From the NCBI RefSeq assembly GCF_002160985.1, contig NZ_NFLQ01000003.1, positions 186,001 to 250,000 on the forward strand: DNA of 64,000 nucleotides, read 5' to 3'. The notes beneath the pieces were generated by a model. That model saw only the letters and a program-made list of their open reading frames with translations. It was not told the origin of the DNA and did not search any database. The position numbers and the translations under genes were made by a program. Positions 1 to 8,511 of this stretch are shown here, one piece after another. Each line of letters opens with the position of its first letter. The stretch's first letter is position 1. Source of the stretch: Lachnoclostridium sp. An118 (lineage in GTDB: Bacteria > Bacillota > Clostridia > Lachnospirales > Lachnospiraceae).

Positions 1-246
1 TACGGGGAGCTGATGTGCTATTTCACTGACCTAGACGAACTGCACCGATACAGAAACAACATCATTCATTATTCATGGTGCAGGAACATGACGGACGTTG
101 CCCGCCATATACTATACAACGACCCAGACTTTACTTCCCTTAGTGAGAGTGTCACTCGCTATTTCGATTTTGAAGCCTACGGGCAGTATCTTGACGACAA
201 CGGACGCTTTGTGGAAACCGACCACGGTATCTATGAACTTCCGTAG
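1..246 (+). CDS. ArdA-like antirestriction protein, C-terminal part
   Basis: The frame is open from base 1 and ends in ELP-stop, so this is the 3' part of a gene that starts before the window. Its C-terminal half closely parallels the next gene (shared pattern MTDVA...FEAYGQYLDDNGRFVETDHGIYE), an acidic DNA-mimic ArdA pattern. ArdA proteins imitate B-form DNA and block type I restriction enzymes, protecting incoming single-copy conjugative DNA. It lies 11 bases before a second ArdA gene, so the element carries at least two. How much of its N-terminus exists is unknown. Family assignment is fairly secure; activity is inferred. Confidence 0.75.
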   Translation, partial: YGELMCYFTDLDELHRYRNNIIHYSWCRNMTDVARHILYNDPDFTSLSESVTRYFDFEAYGQYLDDNGRFVETDHGIYELP

Positions 247-257
247 AAAAGAGGTGT

Positions 258-767
258 GTGCCTGTGGTTGACGACATGAGGGTGTATATCGCTAATCTTG
301 GCAAGTACAATGAGGGTGAACTTGTCGGGGACTGGTTCTCTTTCCCTATCGACGAGGAAGATGTTGCGGAGCGTATCGGGCTGAACAGCTATTATGAGGA
401 ATACGCTGTCCATGATACCGACAACTTTCCCATTGAAATCGGGGAGTATATCTCCATTCAAGAACTCAACGAGATGTACGACATGATTTGTGAGCTTCCC
501 GACTATATCACGGACGCTCTGGACGAGTTTGTTTCCTACTATGGAAGTCTGGAAGAAGTCTACGAGCATAAGGACGAGATTTATTATTATCCTAATTGCG
601 AGGATATGACCGACGTTGCCTATTACTTCATTGATGAGTTACAGGTATTGGGACAGATACCGCTACCGTTACAGAACTATATCGACTATGAAGCATACGG
701 CAGGGACTTGTCCATAGAGGGGACATTCATTGAAACAAGCCGTGGGATATGCGAGATACCATATTAG
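258..767 (+). CDS. ardA: ArdA antirestriction protein (Tn916 orf18 type)
   Basis: A 169-residue, strongly acidic protein of full ArdA length. It opens with the family signature VYIANLGKYNEGELVG and ends with a YIDYEAYGRDL segment. ArdA dimers mimic DNA and inhibit type I restriction-modification complexes during ICE transfer. I used the GTG at 258, just after AAGAGG; an internal ATG at 276 (protein beginning MRVYIANLG) is an alternative start. It sits directly before the transfer genes as in Tn916. The preceding gene is a paralogue, so this region has undergone duplication or acquisition of a second variant. Confidence 0.9.
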   Translation: MPVVDDMRVYIANLGKYNEGELVGDWFSFPIDEEDVAERIGLNSYYEEYAVHDTDNFPIEIGEYISIQELNEMYDMICELPDYITDALDEFVSYYGSLEEVYEHKDEIYYYPNCEDMTDVAYYFIDELQVLGQIPLPLQNYIDYEAYGRDLSIEGTFIETSRGICEIPY

Positions 768-926
768 AGCTGGCAGATCAGCGACAGGCAAGGTCGCTAC
801 TGTCAGCTTTTTCTATCAAGGACAGTCTGAAAATGGCTGTCCTTTTCCATTACAACGAAATCCCGCAAGGGGATACCTCTATGCCGTGAGGAACACGGCA
901 AAAACAATGAAAGGAGCTGAAACGAA

Positions 927-1316
927 TTGAAGAAGATTAAGAGCTACACAGGTATCTGGAACGTGGAGAAGGTCTTGTATGCAATCAATGACTTTACTCT
1001 CCCGTTTCCTGTTACCTTTACCCAGATAACGTGGTTTGTCATCACGGAGTTTGCCGTCATTATCTTAGGGGACTTACCGCCGTTATCGTTTATCGAGGGG
1101 GCATTTCTGAAATACTTCGGTATTCCTGTTGCCCTCACATGGTTTATGAGCCAAAAGACCTTTGACGGCAAGAAGCCTTACAGCTTCTTGAAATCGCAGA
1201 TTACGTTTGTCCTGCGACCAAAAGTGACCTATGCAGGAAAAGCCGTGAAGCTGGAAAAGGAAGTGTTCAGCGAACCCGTCACGGCAGTTAGGAGTGTGAT
1301 GTATGTTCCCGATTAA
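927..1316 (+). CDS. tcpE: TcpE family conjugal transfer membrane protein (orf17)
   Basis: A 129-residue small membrane protein with hydrophobic stretches at about residues 20-75, matching the TcpE/orf17 component of Gram-positive type IV secretion. In the related pCW3 system TcpE is a membrane part of the mating channel. The start is TTG at 927, chosen because AAGGAG lies at 911-916 with normal spacing and no ATG fits. Its last 14 bases overlap the start of the VirB4-like ATPase, indicating translational coupling. The 159 bases before it hold no convincing gene. Confidence 0.85.
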   Translation: MKKIKSYTGIWNVEKVLYAINDFTLPFPVTFTQITWFVITEFAVIILGDLPPLSFIEGAFLKYFGIPVALTWFMSQKTFDGKKPYSFLKSQITFVLRPKVTYAGKAVKLEKEVFSEPVTAVRSVMYVPD

Positions 1317-3750
1317 ATATATCGACAACAACCTTGTCTGGAACAAGGACAATGAGGTATTCGCCTACTATGAGCTGATACCGTATAACTATTCTTTTCT
1401 GTCAGCGGAGCAGAAGTTTATCGTCCATGACAGCTTCCGTCAGCTTATCGCACAGTCCCGTGAGGGAAAGATACACGCCTTGCAGATAGCGACGGAAAGC
1501 TCCATAAGAAGCATACAGGAGCAGTCAAAAAAGCTGGTGACGGGACGACTTCGTGATGTGGCGATACAGAAGATAGACGAACAGACAGAAGCGTTAGTAA
1601 GCATGATTGGGGACAATCAAGTGGACTACCGCTTTTTTATTGGCTTCAAGCTCATTGTGACAGAGGAAAAGGTCAGCCTTGACAGCATGAAGAAATCGGC
1701 GTTTATGACATTCAAAGAGTTTTTGAACGAGGTCAACCATACACTGATAAATGACTTTATCTCCATGCCAGATGATGAAATCAACCGCTACATGAAAATG
1801 GAAAAACTGCTGGAAAATAAAATCTCCCGCCGTTTCAAGTTCCGACGCTTGGACAAGAACGACTTCGGGTATCTTATCGAGCATATCTACGGCAGGGACG
1901 GCGTGGCGTATGAGGACTACGAGTATTCGCTTCCAAAGAAGAAGCTGAAAAAGGCAACGCTTATCAAGCAGTACGACCTTATCCGTCCGACCCGCTGTCT
2001 AATAGAGGAAAGCCAGCGATACTTGCGTTTGGAACATGAGGACAGCGAGAGCTTCGTGTCCTACTTTACCGTCAACGCCATTGTGGGCGAGCTGGATTTT
2101 CCGTCGTCGGAAATCTTCTATTTCCAGCAACAGCAGTTCACGTTTCCTGTTGATACGAGCATGAATGTGGAAATCGTCGGCAACCGCAAGGCACTTTCCA
2201 CGGTGAGAAATAAAAAGAAAGAGCTGAAAGACTTGGACAACCACGCCTATCAGTCTGGAAGCGAAACAAGCTCAAACGTGGTGGACGCATTAGACAGCGT
2301 GGACGAGCTGGAAACCGACCTCGACCAGAGCAAGGAAAGTATGTATAAACTTTCTTACGTTATCCGTGTATCAGCTCCAGACCTTGACGAGCTGAAACGA
2401 CGCTGTGATGAGGTCAAGGACTTTTACGACGACCTCAATGTAAAATTAGTCCGACCTGCTGGGGATATGCTGGGGCTTCACTCTGAATTTCTTCCCGCCA
2501 GCAAGCGTTACATCAATGACTATGTTCAGTATGTGAAATCCGACTTCTTGGCTGGTCTTGGCTTCGGGGCGACACAACAGCTTGGAGAGAATACAGGTAT
2601 CTATATCGGCTATTCCGTAGATACAGGAAGAAACGTCTATTTACAGCCCTCTCTTGCCAGTCAAGGCGTGAAAGGGACAGTCACCAACGCTCTGGCTTCT
2701 GCTTTTGTCGGTTCGCTGGGCGGTGGAAAATCGTTCTGCAATAACCTTATCGTTTACTATTCTGTTCTCTTTGGGGGACAGGCGGTTATCCTTGACCCTA
2801 AATCAGAGCGTGGCAACTGGAAAGAAACGCTCCCAGAGATAGCCCATGAAATCAATATCGTCAACCTTACCAGCGATAAGGAAAACGCTGGGCTTCTTGA
2901 CCCGTTCGTGATTATGAAGAATGTAAAGGACGCTGAAAGTCTGGCGATAGATATTCTCACATTCCTTACGGGGATTTCCTCTAGGGACGGTGAGAAGTTC
3001 CCTGTCCTTAGAAAAGCGGTGCGAGCCGTGACCCAGAGCGATCAGCGAGGACTACTCCATGTGATAGACGAGCTACGCAGAGAGGACACGGCGATAGCCC
3101 GCAATATTGCCGACCATATCGACAGCTTTACGGACTATGACTTTGCACATCTGCTGTTCTCTGACGGTTCGGTATCTAACGCTATCAGCTTGGACAACCA
3201 GCTCAATATCATACAGGTGGCAGATTTGGTACTGCCCGACAAGGACACGACCTTTGAGGAATACACCACCATTGAACTGCTGTCCGTGGCTATGCTGATT
3301 GTCATTAGTACCTTTGCCTTAGACTTCATTCATTCAGACCGCAGTATCTTTAAAATAGTGGATTTAGATGAAGCGTGGGCGTTCCTCAATGTGGCGCAGG
3401 GAGAAACCCTCTCAAACAAGCTGGTGCGTGCGGGACGTGCTATGCAGGCAGGCGTGTACTTCGTCACGCAATCCTCTGGGGACGTGTCCAAAGAGAGCCT
3501 AAAGAACAATATCGGCTTGAAGTTTGCCTTTAGAAGTACCGACATCAATGAGATAAAGCAGACCCTTGAATTTTTCGGTATCGACAAGGACGACGAGAAC
3601 AACCAGAAACGACTTCGTGACTTGGAGAACGGACAATGCCTACTTCAAGATTTGTACGGGCGTGTGGGCGTGGTGCAGATACACCCTGTCTTTGAAGAAT
3701 TACTGCACGCCTTTGATACCAGACCGCCCGTGAAAAGCGAGGTGGAGTGA
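1303..3750 (+). CDS. tcpF: VirB4-like conjugal transfer ATPase (TcpF / orf16)
   Basis: An 815-residue ATPase that powers the ICE mating channel. Walker A is GSLGGGKS at about residues 470-477 and Walker B is VDLDEAW at about 686-692, the usual position in the C-terminal half of VirB4 proteins. The N-terminal half (about 1-400) is the conserved non-catalytic VirB4 domain. The start ATG lies inside the end of tcpE, and the stop overlaps the start of the next gene, so tcpE, this gene, the VirB6-like gene and the NlpC gene form one coupled operon. It acts at the cytoplasmic face of the membrane. No sign of damage. Confidence 0.93.
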   Translation: MFPIKYIDNNLVWNKDNEVFAYYELIPYNYSFLSAEQKFIVHDSFRQLIAQSREGKIHALQIATESSIRSIQEQSKKLVTGRLRDVAIQKIDEQTEALVSMIGDNQVDYRFFIGFKLIVTEEKVSLDSMKKSAFMTFKEFLNEVNHTLINDFISMPDDEINRYMKMEKLLENKISRRFKFRRLDKNDFGYLIEHIYGRDGVAYEDYEYSLPKKKLKKATLIKQYDLIRPTRCLIEESQRYLRLEHEDSESFVSYFTVNAIVGELDFPSSEIFYFQQQQFTFPVDTSMNVEIVGNRKALSTVRNKKKELKDLDNHAYQSGSETSSNVVDALDSVDELETDLDQSKESMYKLSYVIRVSAPDLDELKRRCDEVKDFYDDLNVKLVRPAGDMLGLHSEFLPASKRYINDYVQYVKSDFLAGLGFGATQQLGENTGIYIGYSVDTGRNVYLQPSLASQGVKGTVTNALASAFVGSLGGGKSFCNNLIVYYSVLFGGQAVILDPKSERGNWKETLPEIAHEINIVNLTSDKENAGLLDPFVIMKNVKDAESLAIDILTFLTGISSRDGEKFPVLRKAVRAVTQSDQRGLLHVIDELRREDTAIARNIADHIDSFTDYDFAHLLFSDGSVSNAISLDNQLNIIQVADLVLPDKDTTFEEYTTIELLSVAMLIVISTFALDFIHSDRSIFKIVDLDEAWAFLNVAQGETLSNKLVRAGRAMQAGVYFVTQSSGDVSKESLKNNIGLKFAFRSTDINEIKQTLEFFGIDKDDENNQKRLRDLENGQCLLQDLYGRVGVVQIHPVFEELLHAFDTRPPVKSEVE

Positions 3751-5891
3751 TGAAAGATAGGATAAAGGGGCTTCTGACAAAAAAGAAGCTCTTTCGTTTT
3801 TTCAAGATAGCTGTGATTGTGGTACTGACAACCATTGCTCTGCTCTCCCTATTGGGGACAGTGGCACACGCTTCTGGGCTGGTAGATGATACCGTCAATG
3901 CGGACAACCTGTATTCGCAGTACCCTTTGGAAAACTACCAGCTTGATTTCTATGTGGACAATAGCTGGGGCTGGCTTCCGTGGAACTGGCTGGACGGTAT
4001 CGGGAAATCTGTACAATACGGGCTTTACTGTATCACCAATTTTATCTGGACTATCAGCCTGTATCTAAGTAACGCCACAGGGTACGTCGTCCAGCAGGCG
4101 TATAAGCTGGACTTCATCAACGACATGGCAGACAGTATCGGCAAGAGCATACAGACCCTAGCGGGCGTGACGGAAAACGGCTTTGGAAGTACGGGCTTCT
4201 ATGTGGGCTTCCTGCTTCTCATTATCCTTATCGTGGGTATCTATGTAGCCTACACGGGACTGATAAAGCGAGAAACCAGCAAGGCATTACACGCCGTTAT
4301 CAATTTCATTGTGGTGTTCGTGCTGTCCGCTTCCTTTATTGCCTACGCTCCCGACTATATCAAGAAAATCAATGACTTTTCTTCGGACATTTCCACGGCT
4401 TCGCTGGATTTGGGGACAAAAATCATGCTTCCCGACAGCGACAGTGCGGGAAAAGACAGCGTGGACTTGATAAGGGACAGCCTGTTTTCCATACAGGTAC
4501 AACAGCCGTGGCTACTTTTGCAGTTTGGGAACAGCGATATAGAGGAAATCGGGGCTGACCGTGTGGAAGCTCTGGTATCGGTTAGTCCCTCTGCCGACGA
4601 CGGGGCGACCCGTGAGGACGTGGTGAAAACGGAAATCGAGGATAACGACAATGACAATCTGACGATACCGCAGGTCATCAACCGTCTGGGAATGGTGTTC
4701 TTCCTGCTCATCTTCAATCTGGGGATAACGATATTCGTTTTCCTGCTTACAGGCATGATGATATTCTCCCAGATATTATTTATCATCTTCGCTATGTTCC
4801 TGCCTATCAGTTTTTTACTTTCTATGATACCCAGCTATGAGAACATGGCGAAACAGGCAATCGTGCGAGTGTTCAATACGATTATGACAAGGGCAGGCAT
4901 TACCCTTATTGTCACGGTGGCTTTTTCCATTTCCAGTATGTTCTACAACATCTCTACCGATTACCCGTTCTTTATGATTGCGTTCTTACAGATAGTGTGC
5001 TTTGCAGGTATCTACATGAAGCTGGGCGACCTTATGAGTATGTTCAGCTTAAACGCTGGGGACAGCCAGAGCATGGGACGCAGGATATTCCGTCGCCCGT
5101 ACATGTTCATGCGACACAGGGCTAGGCGTATGGAACACCGTATCGCAAGGGCTGTCGGTGCTGGAAGCGTTGCTGGTGCGGTGGCTGGTACAGTAGCAGG
5201 AACAACCATGAATGACGGTTCTGGGAAATCTACTAGAGCTGGTACGGGCAGAAAAGAACGCCGAGAAAATACTTCTTTTGGAAGCCGAGCGGGTTCAGCC
5301 ATAGGTGCGGTGCTTGATACAAAAAACAAGGTCAAGGACAAGGCAACGGCTGTCAAGGAGAATATCAAGGATATGCCGACACAGACCGCCTATGCCCTGC
5401 ACTCCGCTAAGGAAAAGGCAAAGGAAAATGTGTCCGACTTCAAGCGTGGCATTGTGCAGGGACAGGAAACTAGACAGAGCCAGCGTGCCGATAAGCGTGA
5501 GCAACACAGACAGAATATCGCTGACAAGCGTATAGAACTTCAAAAGGCACAGGAAGCAAAGCAGTCTGGCAAAGCGACGGACGGATCAGCGACAACAGGA
5601 GCTACCCGTCCCCATGACAGACCTGTGACTGCTTCTCCTGCGTCAAAGACAGATACAGGAAAAGCACAGGAAATCAAGCGTCCTGTCACTACGGACAGGG
5701 TACATACCGAGCCGACGAAAGCACAACCTGTCAAGGAGCGTCCGCTTGCTTCAAAATCTGCTGAACCTGTATTGCAGAAACACGGAACAAGGCTCAATGG
5801 TGTAGAGCTGAACCAGCAGACCACCAGAAAAGAGCGAACCATCAAGAAAGCGACCCTAAACATGACAGGAAAGAAAGGACATAAGAAATGA
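3750..5891 (+). CDS. VirB6/TrbL-like conjugal transfer membrane protein (orf15)
   Basis: About 713 residues. There is an N-terminal hydrophobic signal or anchor (about 20-42), further membrane segments near 90-110, 150-175, 185-205, 305-345 and 375-430, then a long hydrophilic, Lys/Arg/Gln/Thr-rich tail from about 450 to the end. This is the layout of the polytopic channel protein of Gram-positive conjugation systems (orf15 of Tn916, VirB6/TrbL-like). The tail holds an Ala/Gly-Val repeat (AGSVAGAVAGTVAG). The ATG at 3750 shares bases with the preceding stop (TGATG) and follows GGTGGAG; a GTG at 3747 is the alternative. It overlaps the NlpC gene by 4 bases. Confidence 0.88.
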   Translation: MKDRIKGLLTKKKLFRFFKIAVIVVLTTIALLSLLGTVAHASGLVDDTVNADNLYSQYPLENYQLDFYVDNSWGWLPWNWLDGIGKSVQYGLYCITNFIWTISLYLSNATGYVVQQAYKLDFINDMADSIGKSIQTLAGVTENGFGSTGFYVGFLLLIILIVGIYVAYTGLIKRETSKALHAVINFIVVFVLSASFIAYAPDYIKKINDFSSDISTASLDLGTKIMLPDSDSAGKDSVDLIRDSLFSIQVQQPWLLLQFGNSDIEEIGADRVEALVSVSPSADDGATREDVVKTEIEDNDNDNLTIPQVINRLGMVFFLLIFNLGITIFVFLLTGMMIFSQILFIIFAMFLPISFLLSMIPSYENMAKQAIVRVFNTIMTRAGITLIVTVAFSISSMFYNISTDYPFFMIAFLQIVCFAGIYMKLGDLMSMFSLNAGDSQSMGRRIFRRPYMFMRHRARRMEHRIARAVGAGSVAGAVAGTVAGTTMNDGSGKSTRAGTGRKERRENTSFGSRAGSAIGAVLDTKNKVKDKATAVKENIKDMPTQTAYALHSAKEKAKENVSDFKRGIVQGQETRQSQRADKREQHRQNIADKRIELQKAQEAKQSGKATDGSATTGATRPHDRPVTASPASKTDTGKAQEIKRPVTTDRVHTEPTKAQPVKERPLASKSAEPVLQKHGTRLNGVELNQQTTRKERTIKKATLNMTGKKGHKK

Positions 5892-6895
5892 AGCTAAGAC
5901 ATATCGCCCTTATCGGCAGTCTGTTTCCCTTTCTTCTTGCGATAGTGCTTTTCTTTGGTGTGCTTATCAGTGCCGAGGACGACGACGGGGGCGGTGGTTC
6001 TTCCTCATGGGTAACGGGCATGAACCTGTCCGCAGAGGTCTTGAAACATCAGCCTATGGTAGAGAAATACGCTAAAGAGTACGGCATATCCGAGTACGTC
6101 CCCTATCTGCTGGCAATCATACAGGTGGAAAGTGGCGGGACAGCCGAGGACGTTATGCAGAGTTCCGAGAGCATGGGCTTACCGCCTAATTCCCTTGATA
6201 CGGAAAGTTCAATCAAGCAGGGGTGCAAATATTTTGCGTCCCTGCTTTCTTCAGCAGAAAATCAAGGCATAGAGGATATAAACGTGGTGATACAGTCCTA
6301 TAACTATGGCGGTGGCTATATCGGCTATGTAGCTTCCAATGGAAAAAAGCACAGCTTCACGCTGGCAGAGAATTTCGCCCGTGACAAGTCTGGCGGGAAG
6401 AAAGTCACCTACACGAACCCTATTGCTGTCGCCCGCAACGGTGGCTGGCGATATGCTTACGGGAATATGTTCTATGTAGAGATAGTCAACCAATATTTAA
6501 CGATTACAAAATTCGATAATGCGACCGTTCAAAAAATCATGGACGAAGCACTGAAATATCAAGGCTGGGACTATGTGTACGGCGGGAGCAATCCTAACAC
6601 TTCTTTTGACTGTTCGGGGCTGGTTCAATGGTGCTATGGCAAGGCTGGTATCAGTCTGCCGAGAACGGCACAGGCACAGTATGACGCTACCCAGCATATC
6701 CCCCTTTCACAGGCACAGGCTGGGGATTTGGTGTTCTTTCACAGTACCTACAATGCGGGGACGTATGTAACCCACGTCGGTATCTATGTGGGAAATAACC
6801 AGATGTACCACGCTGGCGACCCGATAGGCTACACTGATTTGAACAATAGTTACTGGCAACAGCACCTTATTGGAGCTGGCAGAATTAAGCAATAG
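5888..6895 (+). CDS. Bifunctional lysozyme-like / NlpC-P60 peptidoglycan hydrolase (orf14, CwlT-like)
   Basis: A 335-residue two-domain cell-wall hydrolase. An N-terminal anchor (about 7-28) and a Gly/Ser linker precede a lysozyme-like domain (about 45-205) with probable catalytic Glu81 in IIQVESGG. A C-terminal NlpC/P60 endopeptidase domain (about 212-335) has Cys242 in FDCSGLVQW, His296 in VTHVGIYVG and a candidate third residue His308. The same arrangement is known in CwlT of ICEBs1, which locally opens the wall for the conjugation channel. It overlaps the VirB6-like gene by 4 bases (ATGA). All catalytic positions expected for the family are present. Confidence 0.93.
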   Translation: MKLRHIALIGSLFPFLLAIVLFFGVLISAEDDDGGGGSSSWVTGMNLSAEVLKHQPMVEKYAKEYGISEYVPYLLAIIQVESGGTAEDVMQSSESMGLPPNSLDTESSIKQGCKYFASLLSSAENQGIEDINVVIQSYNYGGGYIGYVASNGKKHSFTLAENFARDKSGGKKVTYTNPIAVARNGGWRYAYGNMFYVEIVNQYLTITKFDNATVQKIMDEALKYQGWDYVYGGSNPNTSFDCSGLVQWCYGKAGISLPRTAQAQYDATQHIPLSQAQAGDLVFFHSTYNAGTYVTHVGIYVGNNQMYHAGDPIGYTDLNNSYWQQHLIGAGRIKQ

Positions 6896-6910
6896 AAAGG
6901 AATGGAAATC

Positions 6911-7804
6911 ATGTTCAAGAAGAAAGAAAAACCGATAAAGGAAAAGAAAGTCCGTACTATGAAAGTGGGGACGCATAAGAAGTCCGTCATTGCCCTTTGG
7001 GTGGTGCTTATCGCAAGCGTGAGCTTTGGTGTGTATAAGAATTTTACTGCTATCGACCAGCACACCACGCATGAGATAGAAACCATACAGCTCCGCTTGA
7101 ATGACACCAACGGGATAGAAAATTTCGTGAAGAATTTCTGTAAATCCTACTACACATGGAGCAACAGCAAGGAAGCAATCGAAGCAAGGACACAGGCTAT
7201 CAGTGCCTATCTGACACAGGAATTGCAGGATTTGAATGTTGATACGGTAAGGACGGATATACCGACCAGCTCCACGGTCACGGATGTACTTATCTGGGAC
7301 GTGGAACAGTTTGGGGAGAACGCTTTTTCTGTTACCTACGAAGTAGATCAGCAGATAAAAGAGGGCGACCAGACAAGGAACGTATCAGAAACCTATACCG
7401 TGACCGTTCATGTGGACGCTGACGGGGATATGGTTATCATACAGAACCCTACCCTTGCCCCCGCTATGGAAAAATCCAGCTATGAACCAAAGGCACAGGA
7501 AGCAGACAACAGCGTGGACGCTGATACGGTAAATGACGCTACGGCGTTTCTGGAAACATTCTTTAAGCTGTACCCGACCGCAACGGATAAGGAGCTTGCC
7601 TACTATGTAGAGGGAAACGCTCTTGAACCGATAAACGGGGACTATCTCTTTTCCGAGCTAGTAAACCCAGTATTTACAAAGGACGGAGATAATGTGAATG
7701 TCAAGGTATCTGTGAAGTTCATTGATAACCAGACAAAGGCAACACAGGTATCACAGTATGAGTTGACGCTTCATAAGGATAGTAACTGGAAGATAATAGA
7801 GTAA
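6911..7804 (+). CDS. tcpC: TcpC family conjugal transfer protein (orf13)
   Basis: About 297 residues. A short basic cytoplasmic tail precedes one membrane helix (about residues 26-44 of this frame); the rest is extracellular, with two repeated TcpC/VirB8-like domains (about 70-185 and 200-297). TcpC is the bitopic scaffold of Gram-positive mating channels. The upstream ATG at 6902 directly abuts the AAAGGA at 6896-6901, so the ATG at 6911, 9 bases away from that site, is the better start; the choice changes three residues. This is the last transfer gene before the cargo block. Confidence 0.9.
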   Translation: MFKKKEKPIKEKKVRTMKVGTHKKSVIALWVVLIASVSFGVYKNFTAIDQHTTHEIETIQLRLNDTNGIENFVKNFCKSYYTWSNSKEAIEARTQAISAYLTQELQDLNVDTVRTDIPTSSTVTDVLIWDVEQFGENAFSVTYEVDQQIKEGDQTRNVSETYTVTVHVDADGDMVIIQNPTLAPAMEKSSYEPKAQEADNSVDADTVNDATAFLETFFKLYPTATDKELAYYVEGNALEPINGDYLFSELVNPVFTKDGDNVNVKVSVKFIDNQTKATQVSQYELTLHKDSNWKIIE

Positions 7805-7813
7805 AACCAGTAC

Positions 7814-7842
7814 TTGTTTTTTTATTGTTCGAGTTGTATAAT
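7814..7842 (+). promoter_or_regulatory. SigA-type promoter of the first AbrB gene
   Basis: TTGTTT at 7814-7819, a 17-base spacer and a perfect TATAAT at 7837-7842. An imperfect inverted repeat (GTATAA ... TTATAC, 7836-7860) overlaps the -10 and start region. It resembles a degenerate copy of the perfect palindrome before the second AbrB gene, suggesting autoregulation. Confidence 0.7.
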
Positions 7843-7882
7843 AAGTAGGAAATGTTATACGATTTTAGAGAGGAGCGAGTTC

Positions 7883-8122
7883 ATGTCTGATGAAAACAAA
7901 AAAACAAAGAATGATAAATTTGTCGGCTCTGTGAAAGTAGGTCCAAAGGGACAGATTGTTATACCCAAAGAAGCAAGAGAAATGCTAAATATCAGTACAG
8001 GTGATACTTTGGTCTTATTAGCAGACGCAAAACAAGGTATCGCTGTTCAAAAATATGAGGTTTACAAAGATTTTTTTGAACAAGTGTTTAACTCTGGGCA
8101 ATCACCTACGAAGTCAGAATAA
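7883..8122 (+). CDS. AbrB/SpoVT-type transcriptional regulator (cargo, copy 1)
   Basis: A 79-residue protein with the AbrB swapped-hairpin DNA-binding domain at about residues 13-60: VKVGPKGQIVIPKEAREML followed by the typical GDTLVLLAD turn. The ATG at 7883 follows GAGAGGAG with good spacing. These regulators bind DNA as dimers or tetramers. It is about half identical, by eye, to the second AbrB gene 155 bases downstream and differs from the ICE backbone in base composition. It is followed by a strong terminator, so it is mainly monocistronic. Its likely targets are the palindromes at its own promoter and in front of the AbrB-ABC operon. Confidence 0.85.
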   Translation: MSDENKKTKNDKFVGSVKVGPKGQIVIPKEAREMLNISTGDTLVLLADAKQGIAVQKYEVYKDFFEQVFNSGQSPTKSE

Positions 8123-8133
8123 ATTAAATTATT

Positions 8134-8165
8134 AAGACGGTGCTTTTATGGCACCGTCTTTTTTA
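8134..8165 (+). terminator. Rho-independent terminator after AbrB copy 1
   Basis: A perfect 10-base stem, AAGACGGTGC / GCACCGTCTT (8134-8143 with 8151-8160), a 7-base loop and a run of T residues to 8165. It separates the first AbrB gene from the AbrB-ABC operon. Confidence 0.92.
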
Positions 8166-8185
8166 TAACTTTTAGCAAAAAGTAG

Positions 8186-8263
8186 GAAAAGTAATACTTT
8201 TCTATTGACGTTTTACTCTGCTGGTGTTAATATTGGTATAACAAGTAATACTTGTTATACCAA
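8186..8263 (+). promoter_or_regulatory. Promoter with two flanking palindromic operators for the AbrB-ABC operon
   Basis: The promoter is TTGACG (8205-8210), a 17-base spacer and TAATAT (8228-8233). A 17-base perfect palindrome (8186-8202, core AAAGTAATACTTT) ends just before the -35. A 31-base perfect palindrome (8233-8263, centre A at 8248, core AAGTAATACTT) starts at the last base of the -10 and covers the start site. Both share the core AGTAATACT with an odd-base centre. Paired sites on either side of a promoter are a classic repression layout. The AbrB proteins encoded on both sides are the obvious candidates; that link is inferred. Confidence 0.82.
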
Positions 8264-8277
8264 AAGGAGGAGATATA

Positions 8278-8511
8278 GTGAATAGAGATGTTACAGAACA
8301 CTATTCCCACAATGGACGATATTTAGGCACCTTAAAAGTGGGAACAAAAGGACAAATTCTTATTCCAAAAGAGGTAAGGGATTTCTTTGGTATTCATATC
8401 GGCGAGCTATTAGTGTTACTTGCTGATAAAGACAAAGGAATTGCCTTACAGAAAATGGACGGTTGTAACGAAGCGTTTCAAATGGCATTTCAAAAGGAGG
8501 ACAAAGAATGA
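8278..8511 (+). CDS. AbrB-type transcriptional regulator (cargo, copy 2)
   Basis: A 77-residue paralogue of the upstream AbrB gene, with LKVGTKGQILIPKEVRD and GELLVLLADKDKGIALQK in the same positions. It starts with GTG at 8278, 7 bases after AAAGGAGG. Its stop overlaps the start of the ABC ATPase gene (ATGA), so regulator and exporter are translationally coupled. AbrB-ABC-2 transporter cassettes of this kind recur in Firmicutes accessory DNA, where the regulator is thought to control the exporter. The ligand or signal is unknown. Confidence 0.86.
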   Translation: MNRDVTEHYSHNGRYLGTLKVGTKGQILIPKEVRDFFGIHIGELLVLLADKDKGIALQKMDGCNEAFQMAFQKEDKE

